DNA of 21,830 nucleotides from Autumnicola edwardsiae (GTDB lineage Bacteria > Bacteroidota > Bacteroidia > Flavobacteriales > Flavobacteriaceae). Where the stretch lies: positions 1-21,830 of the forward strand of contig NZ_JAVRHP010000055.1 in NCBI RefSeq assembly GCF_031846505.1, given 5' to 3'. The notes under the pieces are model-generated. The model was given only the letters and a program-made list of their open reading frames with translations, was not told the origin of the DNA and searched no databases. Below, piece by piece: positions 1 through 7,758 of this stretch; positions within the stretch are counted from its first letter, which is position 1, and every line of letters starts with the position of its first letter. The translations under genes and the position numbers were made by a program.

Positions 1-2474
1 GCTGCCGTTCTCATGTTGAGGCAGCTTTGAGCAAAGTCGAAGGAGTTACAAATGCTTCTGTTGACCTCGAAAAAGCTGAAGCTGAGATTGAAATGCAGCG
101 GCACGTCAAAATTGGCAAATTTCAGCATGCATTACAAGAAGCGGGCGGCAATTATGAGATTTTGATGCCGGGTGAAGAAGTGCATCACCAGCAGGTTAAA
201 AAGGATAAACCACAAGGTAAAGGCACGGGCACTTTTTATTGCCCAATGCATTGCGAAGGCGAGAAAACCTATAATCAACCAGGCGATTGCCCAGTCTGCG
301 GAATGGATCTCGTGGAGGAGATAGGAATAGGCTCCCCCTCCTTAGGAGGGGGCGGGGGGGGAGGCTATACCTGCCCGATGCATCCGGAAATTATGGAAGA
401 CGAACCGGGAGATTGCCCTATTTGTGGTATGGACCTGGTGCCGGTGCAGGCTGATGCTTCTGCCGAGAAGAAAACGTATCAGAGACTTCTGAAAAAATTC
501 TGGATTGCTTTAGGTTTTACATTGCCCATTTTCCTGATTGCGATGAGCGAAATGCTGACCGATAATCCGCTTTATGAGGCACTGGATATGTACTACTGGA
601 ACTGGATCCAGCTTGTACTTTCCATTCCGGTGGTTTTTTACGCCACCTGGATGTTCTTCGAGCGGGCATGGAAATCTGTTACTTCCTGGAACCTGAATAT
701 GTTTACGCTTATTGGAATAGGCGCGGGAATTGCCTGGATCTTCAGTGTTTTTGGATTAATTTTCCCCAATTTTTTTCCGCAGCAATTTATGACTGAAGCG
801 GGAACTGTTCATGTTTATTTTGAAGCGGCGACTGTCATTCTTACGCTGGTTCTGCTCGGGCAATTGCTGGAAGCCCGTGCTCACAGTCAGACGAATTCCG
901 CGGTAAAAGAACTGCTGAAACTTGCCCCCAATAAAGCTATTCGCGTGGTAAATGGAGAAGAAGAAGTGATTGCCACAGATAAAATACGGGTTGGGGATAT
1001 TTTACGGGTGAAGCCGGGAAATAAAATTCCGGTAGACGGAATTATTGAAGAGGGAGAAGGCAACCTTGATGAATCTATGATCACCGGGGAGCCGATCCCC
1101 ATAGAGAAAAGTAAAGGCGATACTGTCACATCGGGAACCATAAACGGAAACCGGAGTTTTACCATGAAAGCCGAAAAAGTAGGTAGTGAAACCCTGCTGG
1201 CGCAGATTGTAAAGATGGTAAACGACGCGAGCAGATCGCAGGCACCTATTCAAAAACTGGCAGATAAAATTTCGGGTTATTTTGTACCGGTGGTGGTGAT
1301 AATTTCGGTTATAACTTTTATTGTTTGGGCTATTTACGGGCCGGAGCCGAGTTATGTCTATGCGCTTATTAATGCGATAGCGGTGCTTATTATCGCCTGC
1401 CCGTGCGCCCTCGGACTTGCCACGCCCATGTCGGTCATGGTGGGAGTGGGCAAGGGCGCGCAGAACGGCGTACTGATAAAAAATGCGCAGGCCCTGGAAC
1501 AAATGGATAAAATTGATACGCTGATTATTGATAAAACGGGAACGATAACCGAAGGAAAACCATCTGTAGAGAAAGTAGTTGCCGCTGCCGGTTTTTCTGA
1601 AGAAGAAGTTTTGCAGAAAATAGCTTCGGTAAATGCACAAAGCGAACATCCTTTAGCTGAAGCCACTGTGAATTATGCCAGAGAGAAGAACGTGAAGATT
1701 TCGGAAGCCGAAAAATTCAGTTCCGTAACAGGAAAAGGAGTGACGGCAAATCTTCAGAATCAAAAAATTGCCATCGGGAATGAAAAACTGATGAAAGACG
1801 TTGCTGCTGAAATTTCTTCAGAAGTAAAGGAAAAGGTTTCTGCAGAACAACAATTGGGAAATACCGTCTCCTATCTGGCGGTGGATGGTAAAATAGCCGG
1901 GTTTATCACCATTACAGATCCTATTAAGAAGACCAGCCGGGCTGCAATTTTAGAATTAATAAGTCGCGGAGTTGAGGTGATTATGCTTACTGGTGATAAT
2001 AAGAACACAGCGGCTGCCGTCGCAAAAGAACTGCACCTTACCGATTTTAAAGCCGGAATGTTGCCGCAGGATAAATTAAATGAAGTCAAAAAGCTGCAGG
2101 AGCAAGGAAGAAAAGTTGCCATGGCCGGTGATGGAATCAACGATGCACCCGCCCTGGCACAATCTGATATTGGAATTGCTATGGGAACCGGCACAGATGT
2201 CGCCATTGAAAGTGCAAAAATTACTTTGGTGAAAGGAGATTTACAAGGCGTGGTAAAAGCTAAAACCCTGAGCAAAAAAGTGATGAAGAATATTAAAGAA
2301 AACCTGTTTTTCGCGCTAATCTACAATTCTTTAGGAGTACCAGTTGCCGCCGGAATATTGTACCCTTTCTTCGGGATTTTATTGTCTCCAATGATCGCGG
2401 CGCTGGCAATGAGTTTTAGTTCGGTTTCTGTAATTGCGAATGCACTTAGATTAAGAAGTGCAAAAATAGCATAG
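1..2474 (+). CDS. copA: Copper-translocating P1B-type ATPase, 5'-truncated by the window edge
   Basis: Cu+ efflux ATPase of the inner membrane. The frame is open from base 3 and its first visible codons read Cys-Arg-Ser-His-Val-Glu-Ala-Ala-Leu, the second cysteine and following helix of an HMA (CxxC) domain, so the true start lies upstream; the TTG at 27 is internal. Two tandem heavy-metal-binding modules follow (about nt 231-320 and 366-446), each with a CPMH and a GDCPxCGMDL motif. The catalytic core is complete: CPC in the membrane (1398-1406), phosphorylation site DKTGT (1530-1544), HP (1647-1652), TGD (1989-1997) and GDGINDAP (2127-2150). A Tyr-Asn pair (2322-2327) and MSFSS (from 2409) in the last two membrane helices fit the Cu+ (P1B-1) signature. 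The permease gene starts 26 bases downstream, so co-transcription is likely. The Gly-rich linker between the metal-binding modules is coded by a palindromic repeat (331-365). Family and Cu+ class are confident; the N-terminus is not visible. Confidence 0.95.
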   Translation, partial: CRSHVEAALSKVEGVTNASVDLEKAEAEIEMQRHVKIGKFQHALQEAGGNYEILMPGEEVHHQQVKKDKPQGKGTGTFYCPMHCEGEKTYNQPGDCPVCGMDLVEEIGIGSPSLGGGGGGGYTCPMHPEIMEDEPGDCPICGMDLVPVQADASAEKKTYQRLLKKFWIALGFTLPIFLIAMSEMLTDNPLYEALDMYYWNWIQLVLSIPVVFYATWMFFERAWKSVTSWNLNMFTLIGIGAGIAWIFSVFGLIFPNFFPQQFMTEAGTVHVYFEAATVILTLVLLGQLLEARAHSQTNSAVKELLKLAPNKAIRVVNGEEEVIATDKIRVGDILRVKPGNKIPVDGIIEEGEGNLDESMITGEPIPIEKSKGDTVTSGTINGNRSFTMKAEKVGSETLLAQIVKMVNDASRSQAPIQKLADKISGYFVPVVVIISVITFIVWAIYGPEPSYVYALINAIAVLIIACPCALGLATPMSVMVGVGKGAQNGVLIKNAQALEQMDKIDTLIIDKTGTITEGKPSVEKVVAAAGFSEEEVLQKIASVNAQSEHPLAEATVNYAREKNVKISEAEKFSSVTGKGVTANLQNQKIAIGNEKLMKDVAAEISSEVKEKVSAEQQLGNTVSYLAVDGKIAGFITITDPIKKTSRAAILELISRGVEVIMLTGDNKNTAAAVAKELHLTDFKAGMLPQDKLNEVKKLQEQGRKVAMAGDGINDAPALAQSDIGIAMGTGTDVAIESAKITLVKGDLQGVVKAKTLSKKVMKNIKENLFFALIYNSLGVPVAAGILYPFFGILLSPMIAALAMSFSSVSVIANALRLRSAKIA
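331..365. repeat. GC-rich palindromic REP-like repeat inside copA
   Basis: A perfect inverted repeat, CCCCCTCCT (334-342) and AGGAGGGGG (344-352) around a single T, is followed by a C and a run of eight G (354-361), then AGGC. It is far more GC-rich and strand-asymmetric than the surrounding gene. It is read in frame as Gly-Ser-Pro-Ser-Leu and seven glycines between the two heavy-metal-binding modules. It resembles, from memory, short C-rich/G-rich palindromes scattered between genes in Flavobacteriaceae genomes; that link is not tested here. No second copy was seen in this window. Confidence 0.6.
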
Positions 2475-2500
2475 AAAATTAAAATTTATAAAGGATTATT

Positions 2501-3727
2501 ATGAGTGAGTTTTTAAGTAAATGGGGGGAAGCAGCTTATACCACTACCGGTTTTTTCTGGATGGCCTTGTGGGCTTTTATCCTGGGATATGTAATTAGCA
2601 GTTGTATCCAGGTTTTTGTAACTGAAAAAAGAATGCAGCGTACTATGGGAAAGGATGAATCCAAAAGTGTACTGTTGGGAACATTCTTTGGGTTTATAAG
2701 TAGTTCCTGTAGCTTTGCGGCTCTGGCTTCCACAAAGAGCCTTTTTAAGAAAGGTGCCAGTTTCACGTCTTCGGTTGCATTTTTACTCGCCTCTACAAAT
2801 CTGGTTATTGAGCTTGGGATTATTATATCTATTTTTTTGAGCTGGCAATTTGTGGTTGGCGAGTATGTTGGTGGGATAATCCTCATTTTAATCAGCTGGT
2901 TGCTTATTCGCTTAATAAATCCAAAAAAGTTGATAAAAGATGCGAAAAATCGCATAGATAGTGAGGATGATGAGGAGGGAGACAGCGGAAAATCGTGGAA
3001 GAAGAAAATGAAGTCGGAAACCAGCTGGGCCAAGGTAGCGCAGCAGTACGGAATGGAATGGAAAATGGTATGGAAAGATGTGACCATCGGTTTTACGATT
3101 GCAGGTGTTGTAGCTGCTTTTGTACCGGATTCTTTTTTTCAGACACTCTTTATTAACAGTGGACAAGGCGGAAGCAATGATTTCGGATTTTTCACGATCC
3201 TGGAACATATAATTGTAGGTCCTGTAGCTGCTTTTATTACGTTTATTGGTTCCATGGGGAATATTCCGTTAGCCGCACTTTTGTTTGGAAAAGGGGTGAG
3301 CTTTGCGGGTGTAATGGCTTTTATATTTAGTGACCTGGTAGTTTTTCCCATACTTAGGATCAATGCAAAATATTATGGTTGGAAAATGAGCTTTTTTATA
3401 CTTTTCCTGCTATTTACTTCACTTATAGGTGCTTCCCTCGCGTTGCACTATAGTTTTAATTTTCTGAACCTGCTGCCAGATCCTTCCAGCGTGAGTATTA
3501 GTGAGACAGAGCATTTTAAGATAGATTATACTTTTTGGCTGAATATGGTTTTTCTGTTGATATCGGGATATCTGGCCTATCTTGGTTTTTTTAAGCGTAA
3601 AGATGTAATGTTTATGAAAGAAATGGCTCCCAAAAGTAAAGCTCTTGAAAAGACCTTAAAATACCTGGCATTTTCTTGCTATTTATGGCTAACAGGCGGG
3701 ATAATCATAAAGTTTTTTGTCAGTTAA
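2501..3727 (+). CDS. ArsP-like permease (PF03773/DUF318 type), substrate unknown
   Basis: Polytopic inner-membrane protein of 408 residues with the two-fold repeated layout of the PF03773 permease family. The first half carries a Ser-Ser-Ser-Cys-Ser-Phe stretch followed by KSLFKKGASF and a long hydrophobic AFLLAST helix; the second half carries the matching GNIPLAALLFGKGVSF and AFIFSDLVVFP. A highly charged loop (about residues 149-175, Asp/Glu then Lys-rich) separates the halves and is probably cytoplasmic. Known members include ArsP, which exports organoarsenicals, but most homologues have no proven substrate. It starts 26 bases after copA with no promoter or terminator visible between, and ends just before a strong terminator, so a metal-linked transport role is inferred from context. 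Another possibility is transport of a metal-ligand complex or thiol compound. Family call is fairly sure; substrate is not. Confidence 0.8.
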   Translation: MSEFLSKWGEAAYTTTGFFWMALWAFILGYVISSCIQVFVTEKRMQRTMGKDESKSVLLGTFFGFISSSCSFAALASTKSLFKKGASFTSSVAFLLASTNLVIELGIIISIFLSWQFVVGEYVGGIILILISWLLIRLINPKKLIKDAKNRIDSEDDEEGDSGKSWKKKMKSETSWAKVAQQYGMEWKMVWKDVTIGFTIAGVVAAFVPDSFFQTLFINSGQGGSNDFGFFTILEHIIVGPVAAFITFIGSMGNIPLAALLFGKGVSFAGVMAFIFSDLVVFPILRINAKYYGWKMSFFILFLLFTSLIGASLALHYSFNFLNLLPDPSSVSISETEHFKIDYTFWLNMVFLLISGYLAYLGFFKRKDVMFMKEMAPKSKALEKTLKYLAFSCYLWLTGGIIIKFFVS

Positions 3728-3730
3728 AAG

Positions 3731-3763
3731 AAAAGGCCGGAAGAAAATCTTCCGGCCTTTTTT
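3731..3763. terminator. Bidirectional intrinsic terminator between copA-permease and the acidic lipoprotein gene
   Basis: The left arm AAAAGGCCGGAAGA (3731-3744), a 3-base A loop and the right arm from TCTTCCGGCC into TTTTTT (3748-3763) form a 14-bp stem with a T-run on the plus strand. On the minus strand the complement of the left A-run gives four T, a C and four more T. It lies between converging stop codons, 4 bases after the permease stop and 22 bases from the end of the minus-strand gene, so it probably serves both. Confidence 0.92.
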
Positions 3764-3784
3764 AGTACGCTATGTCAATAAATA

Positions 3785-4684
3785 TTACATAGTTGTGGTA
3801 CCAACAGTACCTGTGTTACCAACTGTAAATCCTCCTGGCGTGGTCGTGTTAGCAGTATTTCCTACAAAACTGCCTGTGCCCGTAGTAGAATCATACCCGT
3901 AAATCTCGGCCATATCTTCAGTTCCACCAGAGGCGGTATAGGTGAATTGCTGATCTGCCGGATCATCAAGGTACAGTCTTGGGTAATAAGTTTCTCCGGT
4001 TGTATAATTATAGCCTTCATTAAAACGGGCAGTAACGTTGGTTTGCTCTCCTGGTTGGATATAATCGCTCATACCAATCATTTCGTCGTAATTTGGAGTA
4101 CCATCTTCGTTTGTCCCGTAAAGTCCTACATATCCTCCTGTAGGGCCTGTATTTACATTATTAAAGGCAACGTCACCTTCATCTGTAACCATTTGGTCGT
4201 CATCACCAAGGATGCCTGGAGCGGTAGTATTCACGGTTTGGGTTACTTCCATGTCCATGTTATCTCTAACAGGGTCATCAATTCCTTCATCGTACATGCC
4301 CATTGTTCCCTCGTTAGGATTGTCTGCATAAAGGGATACATCAAAATCGTCACCCTCTGCGTTTCCAGTAAGGTTTGCATCTTCATTAAGTTCAATTCTC
4401 ACTTCTCCGTCCTCGTCATCTTCTATTAAATAAGGCTCCGCTGCCATTTGCTGATCGTCAGAATTAGTTACCACTACCCAAGTATCCTGTCCAACTGTTA
4501 CATCTTCAAGGATAAGCGTGTTTCCAGATAGAGTTTGGTCACTTGCAGAAATTGTGCCGGTTGCATCAGGAAACAGTTCCGTATCATTTAAATCATCATC
4601 ATCATCGCAGCTTGCCAGCCCAACAAAAAGTGTGAAGGCAAAGAAGTACTTCGCGTACTTTTCAAAATTCATCATAGATTTCAT
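3785..4684 (-). CDS. Acidic, lysine-free surface lipoprotein with two DUF7282-like domains
   Basis: Predicted lipoprotein of 299 residues, function unknown. The start is taken at the ATG ending at 4684: a more upstream in-frame ATG (4723) adds 13 residues that would spoil the signal peptide. From the chosen start there is a basic-hydrophobic signal and a GLASC lipobox (Cys 26), followed by five aspartates, a pattern that in Flavobacteria favours export to the cell surface. Two similar beta-rich segments follow (about residues 41-135 and 137-245): each opens with a short beta pattern leading to a hydrophobic strand (WVVV; YVGLYG) and ends with a SLYAD or RLYLDD motif, recalling DUF7282 domains. 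The C-terminal 43 residues are Gly/Thr-rich. By hand count the mature part has about 58 acidic residues, four arginines and no lysine, histidine or further cysteine. The gene stands alone, with its own upstream region and terminator. DUF7282 membership is from memory of the motif and needs a profile search. Confidence 0.8.
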   Translation of the reverse strand: MKSMMNFEKYAKYFFAFTLFVGLASCDDDDDLNDTELFPDATGTISASDQTLSGNTLILEDVTVGQDTWVVVTNSDDQQMAAEPYLIEDDEDGEVRIELNEDANLTGNAEGDDFDVSLYADNPNEGTMGMYDEGIDDPVRDNMDMEVTQTVNTTAPGILGDDDQMVTDEGDVAFNNVNTGPTGGYVGLYGTNEDGTPNYDEMIGMSDYIQPGEQTNVTARFNEGYNYTTGETYYPRLYLDDPADQQFTYTASGGTEDMAEIYGYDSTTGTGSFVGNTANTTTPGGFTVGNTGTVGTTTM

Positions 4685-4720
4685 AGTTATTCTTTTTTTA
4701 TGGTTAATAAATATTGACTC

Positions 4721-4728
4721 CAAAATTG
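4721..4728 (-). promoter_or_regulatory. Possible -7 box for the acidic lipoprotein gene
   Basis: Read on the minus strand this is CAATTTTG, one mismatch from the Bacteroidota -7 consensus TAnnTTTG, and it would give a leader of about 30 bases. Only a weak TTA stands where the -33 TTG is expected (4748-4750, 19-base spacer). The AT-rich context makes chance matches likely. Confidence 0.35.
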
Positions 4729-4795
4729 TAACAATTTGAGGCTGCGGTAAAATTTTGGGAGCTGTTTAATCTTACTTTAACTCGAATCTTAAATC

Positions 4796-4809
4796 GGTTT
4801 AAAAATTAG
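4796..4809 (-). promoter_or_regulatory. Copy 1 of a shared 14-bp upstream motif
   Basis: The minus-strand sequence CTAATTTTTAAACC lies 111 bases upstream of the acidic lipoprotein start. The identical 14 bases occur upstream of the metalloprotease gene (7571-7584). It may be a regulator site shared by the two genes; it is AT-rich, so chance cannot be excluded. Confidence 0.35.
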
Positions 4810-4865
4810 GTTAGATAATGAGAAGTATTGTGAAAAATCGTTAACCATAAAGTACTCCTTAACCT

Positions 4866-4886
4866 ACGTTTTTACTGGAAAAACGT
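4866..4886. repeat. Inverted repeat ACGTTTTT-N5-AAAAACGT
   Basis: Perfect 8-bp arms (4866-4873 and 4879-4886) around a 5-base spacer, in the gap between the acidic lipoprotein start and the metalloprotease stop. There is no T-run placed to make it a terminator, and the stem is mostly A-T. It could be a dimeric regulator's operator for the lipoprotein gene, about 180 bases upstream of its start. Nothing else supports that. Confidence 0.4.
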
Positions 4887-4912
4887 AATTCTTGTTGCAA
4901 AAAGACATTTAT

Positions 4913-4943
4913 AAAAAAAGCCTGCCATTTTTTAGTGGCAGGC
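4913..4943 (-). terminator. Intrinsic terminator of the metalloprotease gene
   Basis: On the minus strand GCCTGCCA (4943-4936) pairs with TGGCAGGC (4927-4920) across an 8-base loop and is followed at once by seven T (4919-4913). It starts 22 bases past the metalloprotease stop codon. Confidence 0.92.
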
Positions 4944-4965
4944 GTCTACAATTGTTAAGGGTGAT

Positions 4966-7470
4966 TTATCCTTTTGCGATAGGATTTAGTATTAAATCTA
5001 TACGTTCCAGAGCGTCCTGTAAGTGATATCTGGTAAGGGTATCGCCCGAGTTATAAACAGAATTTCTTATTTGTCTTTGAAGGTTTTTAAGTTCTCCACG
5101 TACTATGGGGCGTATATCACTTTGTGCCACATCGATGGTACTTTGTGTCACCCAACTTCTATACCGTGCCGGAACTTCTGCCTGCTCTTTTGTCATTAGA
5201 TGCTCCATCCTGTCCAGGTATGCACGCTGAAGGTTTCTGCGATACCTGTCTGTTTTTCCTCCTGAAGATAATTCGTTCCAGATTCCTTTTCGAAGATCGG
5301 TCATCATATTTAAAAGGGAATAGGCTTCGCTGCCGTTAACTTCTTCATTCTCCATCAACCGCGCCATTCTTCCAAAATCCATAATGTTGTTTAGGGCTCT
5401 TTCCTGCATACTTCTGATTCTTTCTATATTTCCGTCAAACTCTACTTTATTAAAGATATCCGGATCCATCAGCCATTGAGGTGTTTCGAAAAGCTGACTT
5501 TGTAAAAAATTCATTGCCCGCTTTTGTTGCTCCTTATCAACATGTGTATACACTGCACCTTCCTGGTCGTATGTCTTATAGTTTTCGTAAACTCCACCAA
5601 TATTAGCTGTTACGTGTCCCATATATCTGTTGTACTGGCCTACGATTTGTCCATAGATGTCATCCAGATCTTCATAATCTTTACCATCTTCAGCAGTCCA
5701 GTCCAGTAAATTCGGAAGGATACGCTTCAGGTTTTTAATACCATATTCACTTGCAAGTACAGCATCATCACCTAAATCTTCTGTTTGAGAACTTGGATCT
5801 ATTACTCCGCCACTTTGTTGTCTTCCGAAGCGGTACATAGGATCACCGGCACGTTCCAGGATCCATTGGTCAAGAATTTCTTCTTCCTCCATTCCTTCTT
5901 TTTCAGGAATAGGACGGTAACCCCAGTTTATTGCATATTTGTCGTATGGACCGATATTTGGCATTAAAGCCACATCACCATCGCCGGGCTGCGCAACATA
6001 ATTAAAACGTGCATAGTCCATAATAGAAGGAGCAGTACCATAAAGCTTGGTAAATTCGGGATCTCTGAGGCTCTCTACCGGATAAGCCACGCTGCTTCCC
6101 ATGTTGTGCGGTAAGCCTAAAGTGTGGCCTACTTCGTGAGAGGAAACGAAACGAATTAACCTGCCCATTACTTCATCTTTAAACTGTACTCCCTGAGCTT
6201 CTTCATTAATTGCTGCTGTTTGCACAAAGAACCAGTTTCTAAGCAAAGTCATGACGTTGTGGTACCAGTTGATATCTGATTCCAGAATTTCCCCCGAACG
6301 TGGATCGCTTACGTGCGGGCCATTTGCATTTGGGATGGGAGAAGCCAAATAGCGCACTACAGAATATCGTGCATCTTCGGGGCTCCAATCGGGATCTTCC
6401 TCTACCGTAGGGGCATCTTTGGCAATAATTGCATTTTTAAAGCCTGCAGCTTCAAAAGCCACCTGCCAGTCCTCAATTCCTTCCTTAATAAATGGTCTCC
6501 ACTTTTGAGGGGTAGCACGGTCTATATAATAAACTATAGACTCTTTTGGCTCTACAAGTTCTCCACGCTTAAATTTCTCCATGTCTTCTTCCTTTACCTC
6601 TAGTCTCCAGCGATCAAGGTAGCGAATGGTTTCACTTTTTTGAGCTTCAAGACCATAATCTGTCTGGCCTGTAGTAAACCAGCCTACACGCTGGTCAAAA
6701 TAACGACGCTCCATAGGTACTTTTGGGAGCAGGATCATAGAGTTGCTGAATTCAAGCGAAATTGAACCAAGGCTGGAATTAGACGGAGGGTCTCCCGCAT
6801 TGTAAGTTTTTACATGCCTTACTTCTACATTTTCGGGATAACTTCTAATGGTGTCGATATAAGAACGATCCTCGTCCAGACGGGATACTTTATATTCTTC
6901 TCGTTCATCATCCTGAAGGCCAAGTGCCATTATATCTTTTGAATAAAGCGCGGTAACATCAATAACAACATTATTACTTGCTGAATCTTTTTTTACCGTC
7001 TGAATAGGAAATTTCTGAAGAATTGGCTCAAAATTGGAATTGACCACAGCCTCGTGAACAGGTAAAGAATCTGCTGCGTAAACTTCGTAAGAAACCACAC
7101 GAAGCAAAACATTGTCGCCGTTCTTTTCCCACCTGTGAACCTGTGTATTTTGTTTTCCGCCACCAAAGCCAATTCCGCTGGCCGTTTTTGCAATCCTGGT
7201 CACGGTAAGCATTTCACGGTTAAAAAGGCTGTCAGGGATTTCGTAAAAATATTTATCGTCTACCTGGTGCACGGTAAACAGTCCTTCATCAGATTTGGCA
7301 TCTTTGGTTATTACTTTGTTATAAGGCTTTAACTTGTCTTTGTTTTTTGCTTCGGAATTTTTTGAAACCTCTTCAGAGCTCTCAGTACTTCCTGCCTGAA
7401 AAACGGCACAACCGGAAACAGAAACGGACAGAGCCACAAGAAGGGCCTTGTAAGAAAAATGTTTAATCAT
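4966..7470 (-). CDS. Zinc-dependent metalloprotease lipoprotein (DUF5117/DUF5118 family)
   Basis: Large secreted metalloprotease of 834 residues, close to the usual size of this Bacteroidota family. The N-terminus is a lipoprotein signal with lipobox VSGC (Cys 21); the residues after it are not acidic, so a periplasm-facing anchor is more likely than the surface. A Ser/Glu/Lys-rich linker runs to about residue 50, then come the family's N-terminal domains (about 50-310) and the catalytic domain. The zinc site HEVGHTLGLPH is complete: His 445, Glu 446, His 449 and His 455 (metzincin-type HExxHxxGxxH, coded around 6106-6138). A Ser-Ile-Met-Asp-Tyr stretch about 30 residues later is a good Met-turn. 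The C-terminal third is helical, without obvious motifs. The gene is monocistronic, with a terminator behind it and a -7 box at 7527-7534. Natural substrates of the family are not known to me. Protease assignment is strong; its biological role is open. Confidence 0.92.
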   Translation of the reverse strand: MIKHFSYKALLVALSVSVSGCAVFQAGSTESSEEVSKNSEAKNKDKLKPYNKVITKDAKSDEGLFTVHQVDDKYFYEIPDSLFNREMLTVTRIAKTASGIGFGGGKQNTQVHRWEKNGDNVLLRVVSYEVYAADSLPVHEAVVNSNFEPILQKFPIQTVKKDSASNNVVIDVTALYSKDIMALGLQDDEREEYKVSRLDEDRSYIDTIRSYPENVEVRHVKTYNAGDPPSNSSLGSISLEFSNSMILLPKVPMERRYFDQRVGWFTTGQTDYGLEAQKSETIRYLDRWRLEVKEEDMEKFKRGELVEPKESIVYYIDRATPQKWRPFIKEGIEDWQVAFEAAGFKNAIIAKDAPTVEEDPDWSPEDARYSVVRYLASPIPNANGPHVSDPRSGEILESDINWYHNVMTLLRNWFFVQTAAINEEAQGVQFKDEVMGRLIRFVSSHEVGHTLGLPHNMGSSVAYPVESLRDPEFTKLYGTAPSIMDYARFNYVAQPGDGDVALMPNIGPYDKYAINWGYRPIPEKEGMEEEEILDQWILERAGDPMYRFGRQQSGGVIDPSSQTEDLGDDAVLASEYGIKNLKRILPNLLDWTAEDGKDYEDLDDIYGQIVGQYNRYMGHVTANIGGVYENYKTYDQEGAVYTHVDKEQQKRAMNFLQSQLFETPQWLMDPDIFNKVEFDGNIERIRSMQERALNNIMDFGRMARLMENEEVNGSEAYSLLNMMTDLRKGIWNELSSGGKTDRYRRNLQRAYLDRMEHLMTKEQAEVPARYRSWVTQSTIDVAQSDIRPIVRGELKNLQRQIRNSVYNSGDTLTRYHLQDALERIDLILNPIAKG

Positions 7471-7526
7471 GAAATGTTTTTTTAATTGAGGGTTTGCTTA
7501 ATTAACAGGAGACATAGTTTTAAGAA

Positions 7527-7534
7527 CAAAATTA
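7527..7534 (-). promoter_or_regulatory. -7 box for the metalloprotease gene
   Basis: The minus-strand sequence TAATTTTG matches the Bacteroidota -7 consensus TAnnTTTG exactly, 56 bases from the start codon, giving a leader of about 50 bases. No clear TTG lies at the -33 position, which fits an activated promoter; the shared 14-bp motif begins 36 bases upstream. Confidence 0.55.
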
Positions 7535-7570
7535 TCTCCCGGTATTTGTTCGACTCTTTAAAGCCTGAAT

Positions 7571-7584
7571 GGTTTAAAAATTAG
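7571..7584 (-). promoter_or_regulatory. Copy 2 of the shared 14-bp upstream motif
   Basis: The minus-strand CTAATTTTTAAACC is identical to 4796-4809. It lies 100 bases from the metalloprotease start and just upstream of the likely -35 region, where an activator could sit. Its function is inferred only from recurrence and position. Confidence 0.35.
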
Positions 7585-7750
7585 TTAAAAAATTTGACTT
7601 AAAAACGGGGAAGCCGAAGAATTATATATAGAACTTCTTCTGAAGAATGAATGGTATTTTCTTCGCAGAGGCTCTTTTAATAATGTAATCCTTTGATATA
7701 TATTTAATGGGGTCTTGTTAAGGTCGTATGAATTCCGTGAAAGTTGCGAT

Positions 7751-7758
7751 TATTTTTG
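7751..7758 (+). promoter_or_regulatory. -7 box for the 78-residue protein gene
   Basis: TATTTTTG matches TAnnTTTG and would place transcription start about 25-30 bases before the ATG at 7790. A TTG at the normal distance upstream is missing, so the -33 element is weak or absent. Confidence 0.5.

Noticed and set aside
27..29. TTG at 27 as the start of copA
   Set aside because: The frame is open upstream to the window edge and codes for the conserved second half of an HMA CxxC motif, so the TTG is an internal Leu codon.
1002..1649. A 215-codon minus-strand open frame inside copA
   Set aside because: It overlaps the catalytic core of an unmistakable P-type ATPase, and its translation is rich in Tyr, His, Arg and Phe with no domain pattern.
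3717..3902. A 61-codon plus-strand frame across the end of the permease gene
   Set aside because: It runs through the terminator hairpin and into the antisense of the next gene.
3947..4429. A 160-codon plus-strand open frame
   Set aside because: It is the reverse complement of the acidic lipoprotein; Ile/Cys/Ser/His-rich sequence is what Asp/Asn codons give on the opposite strand.
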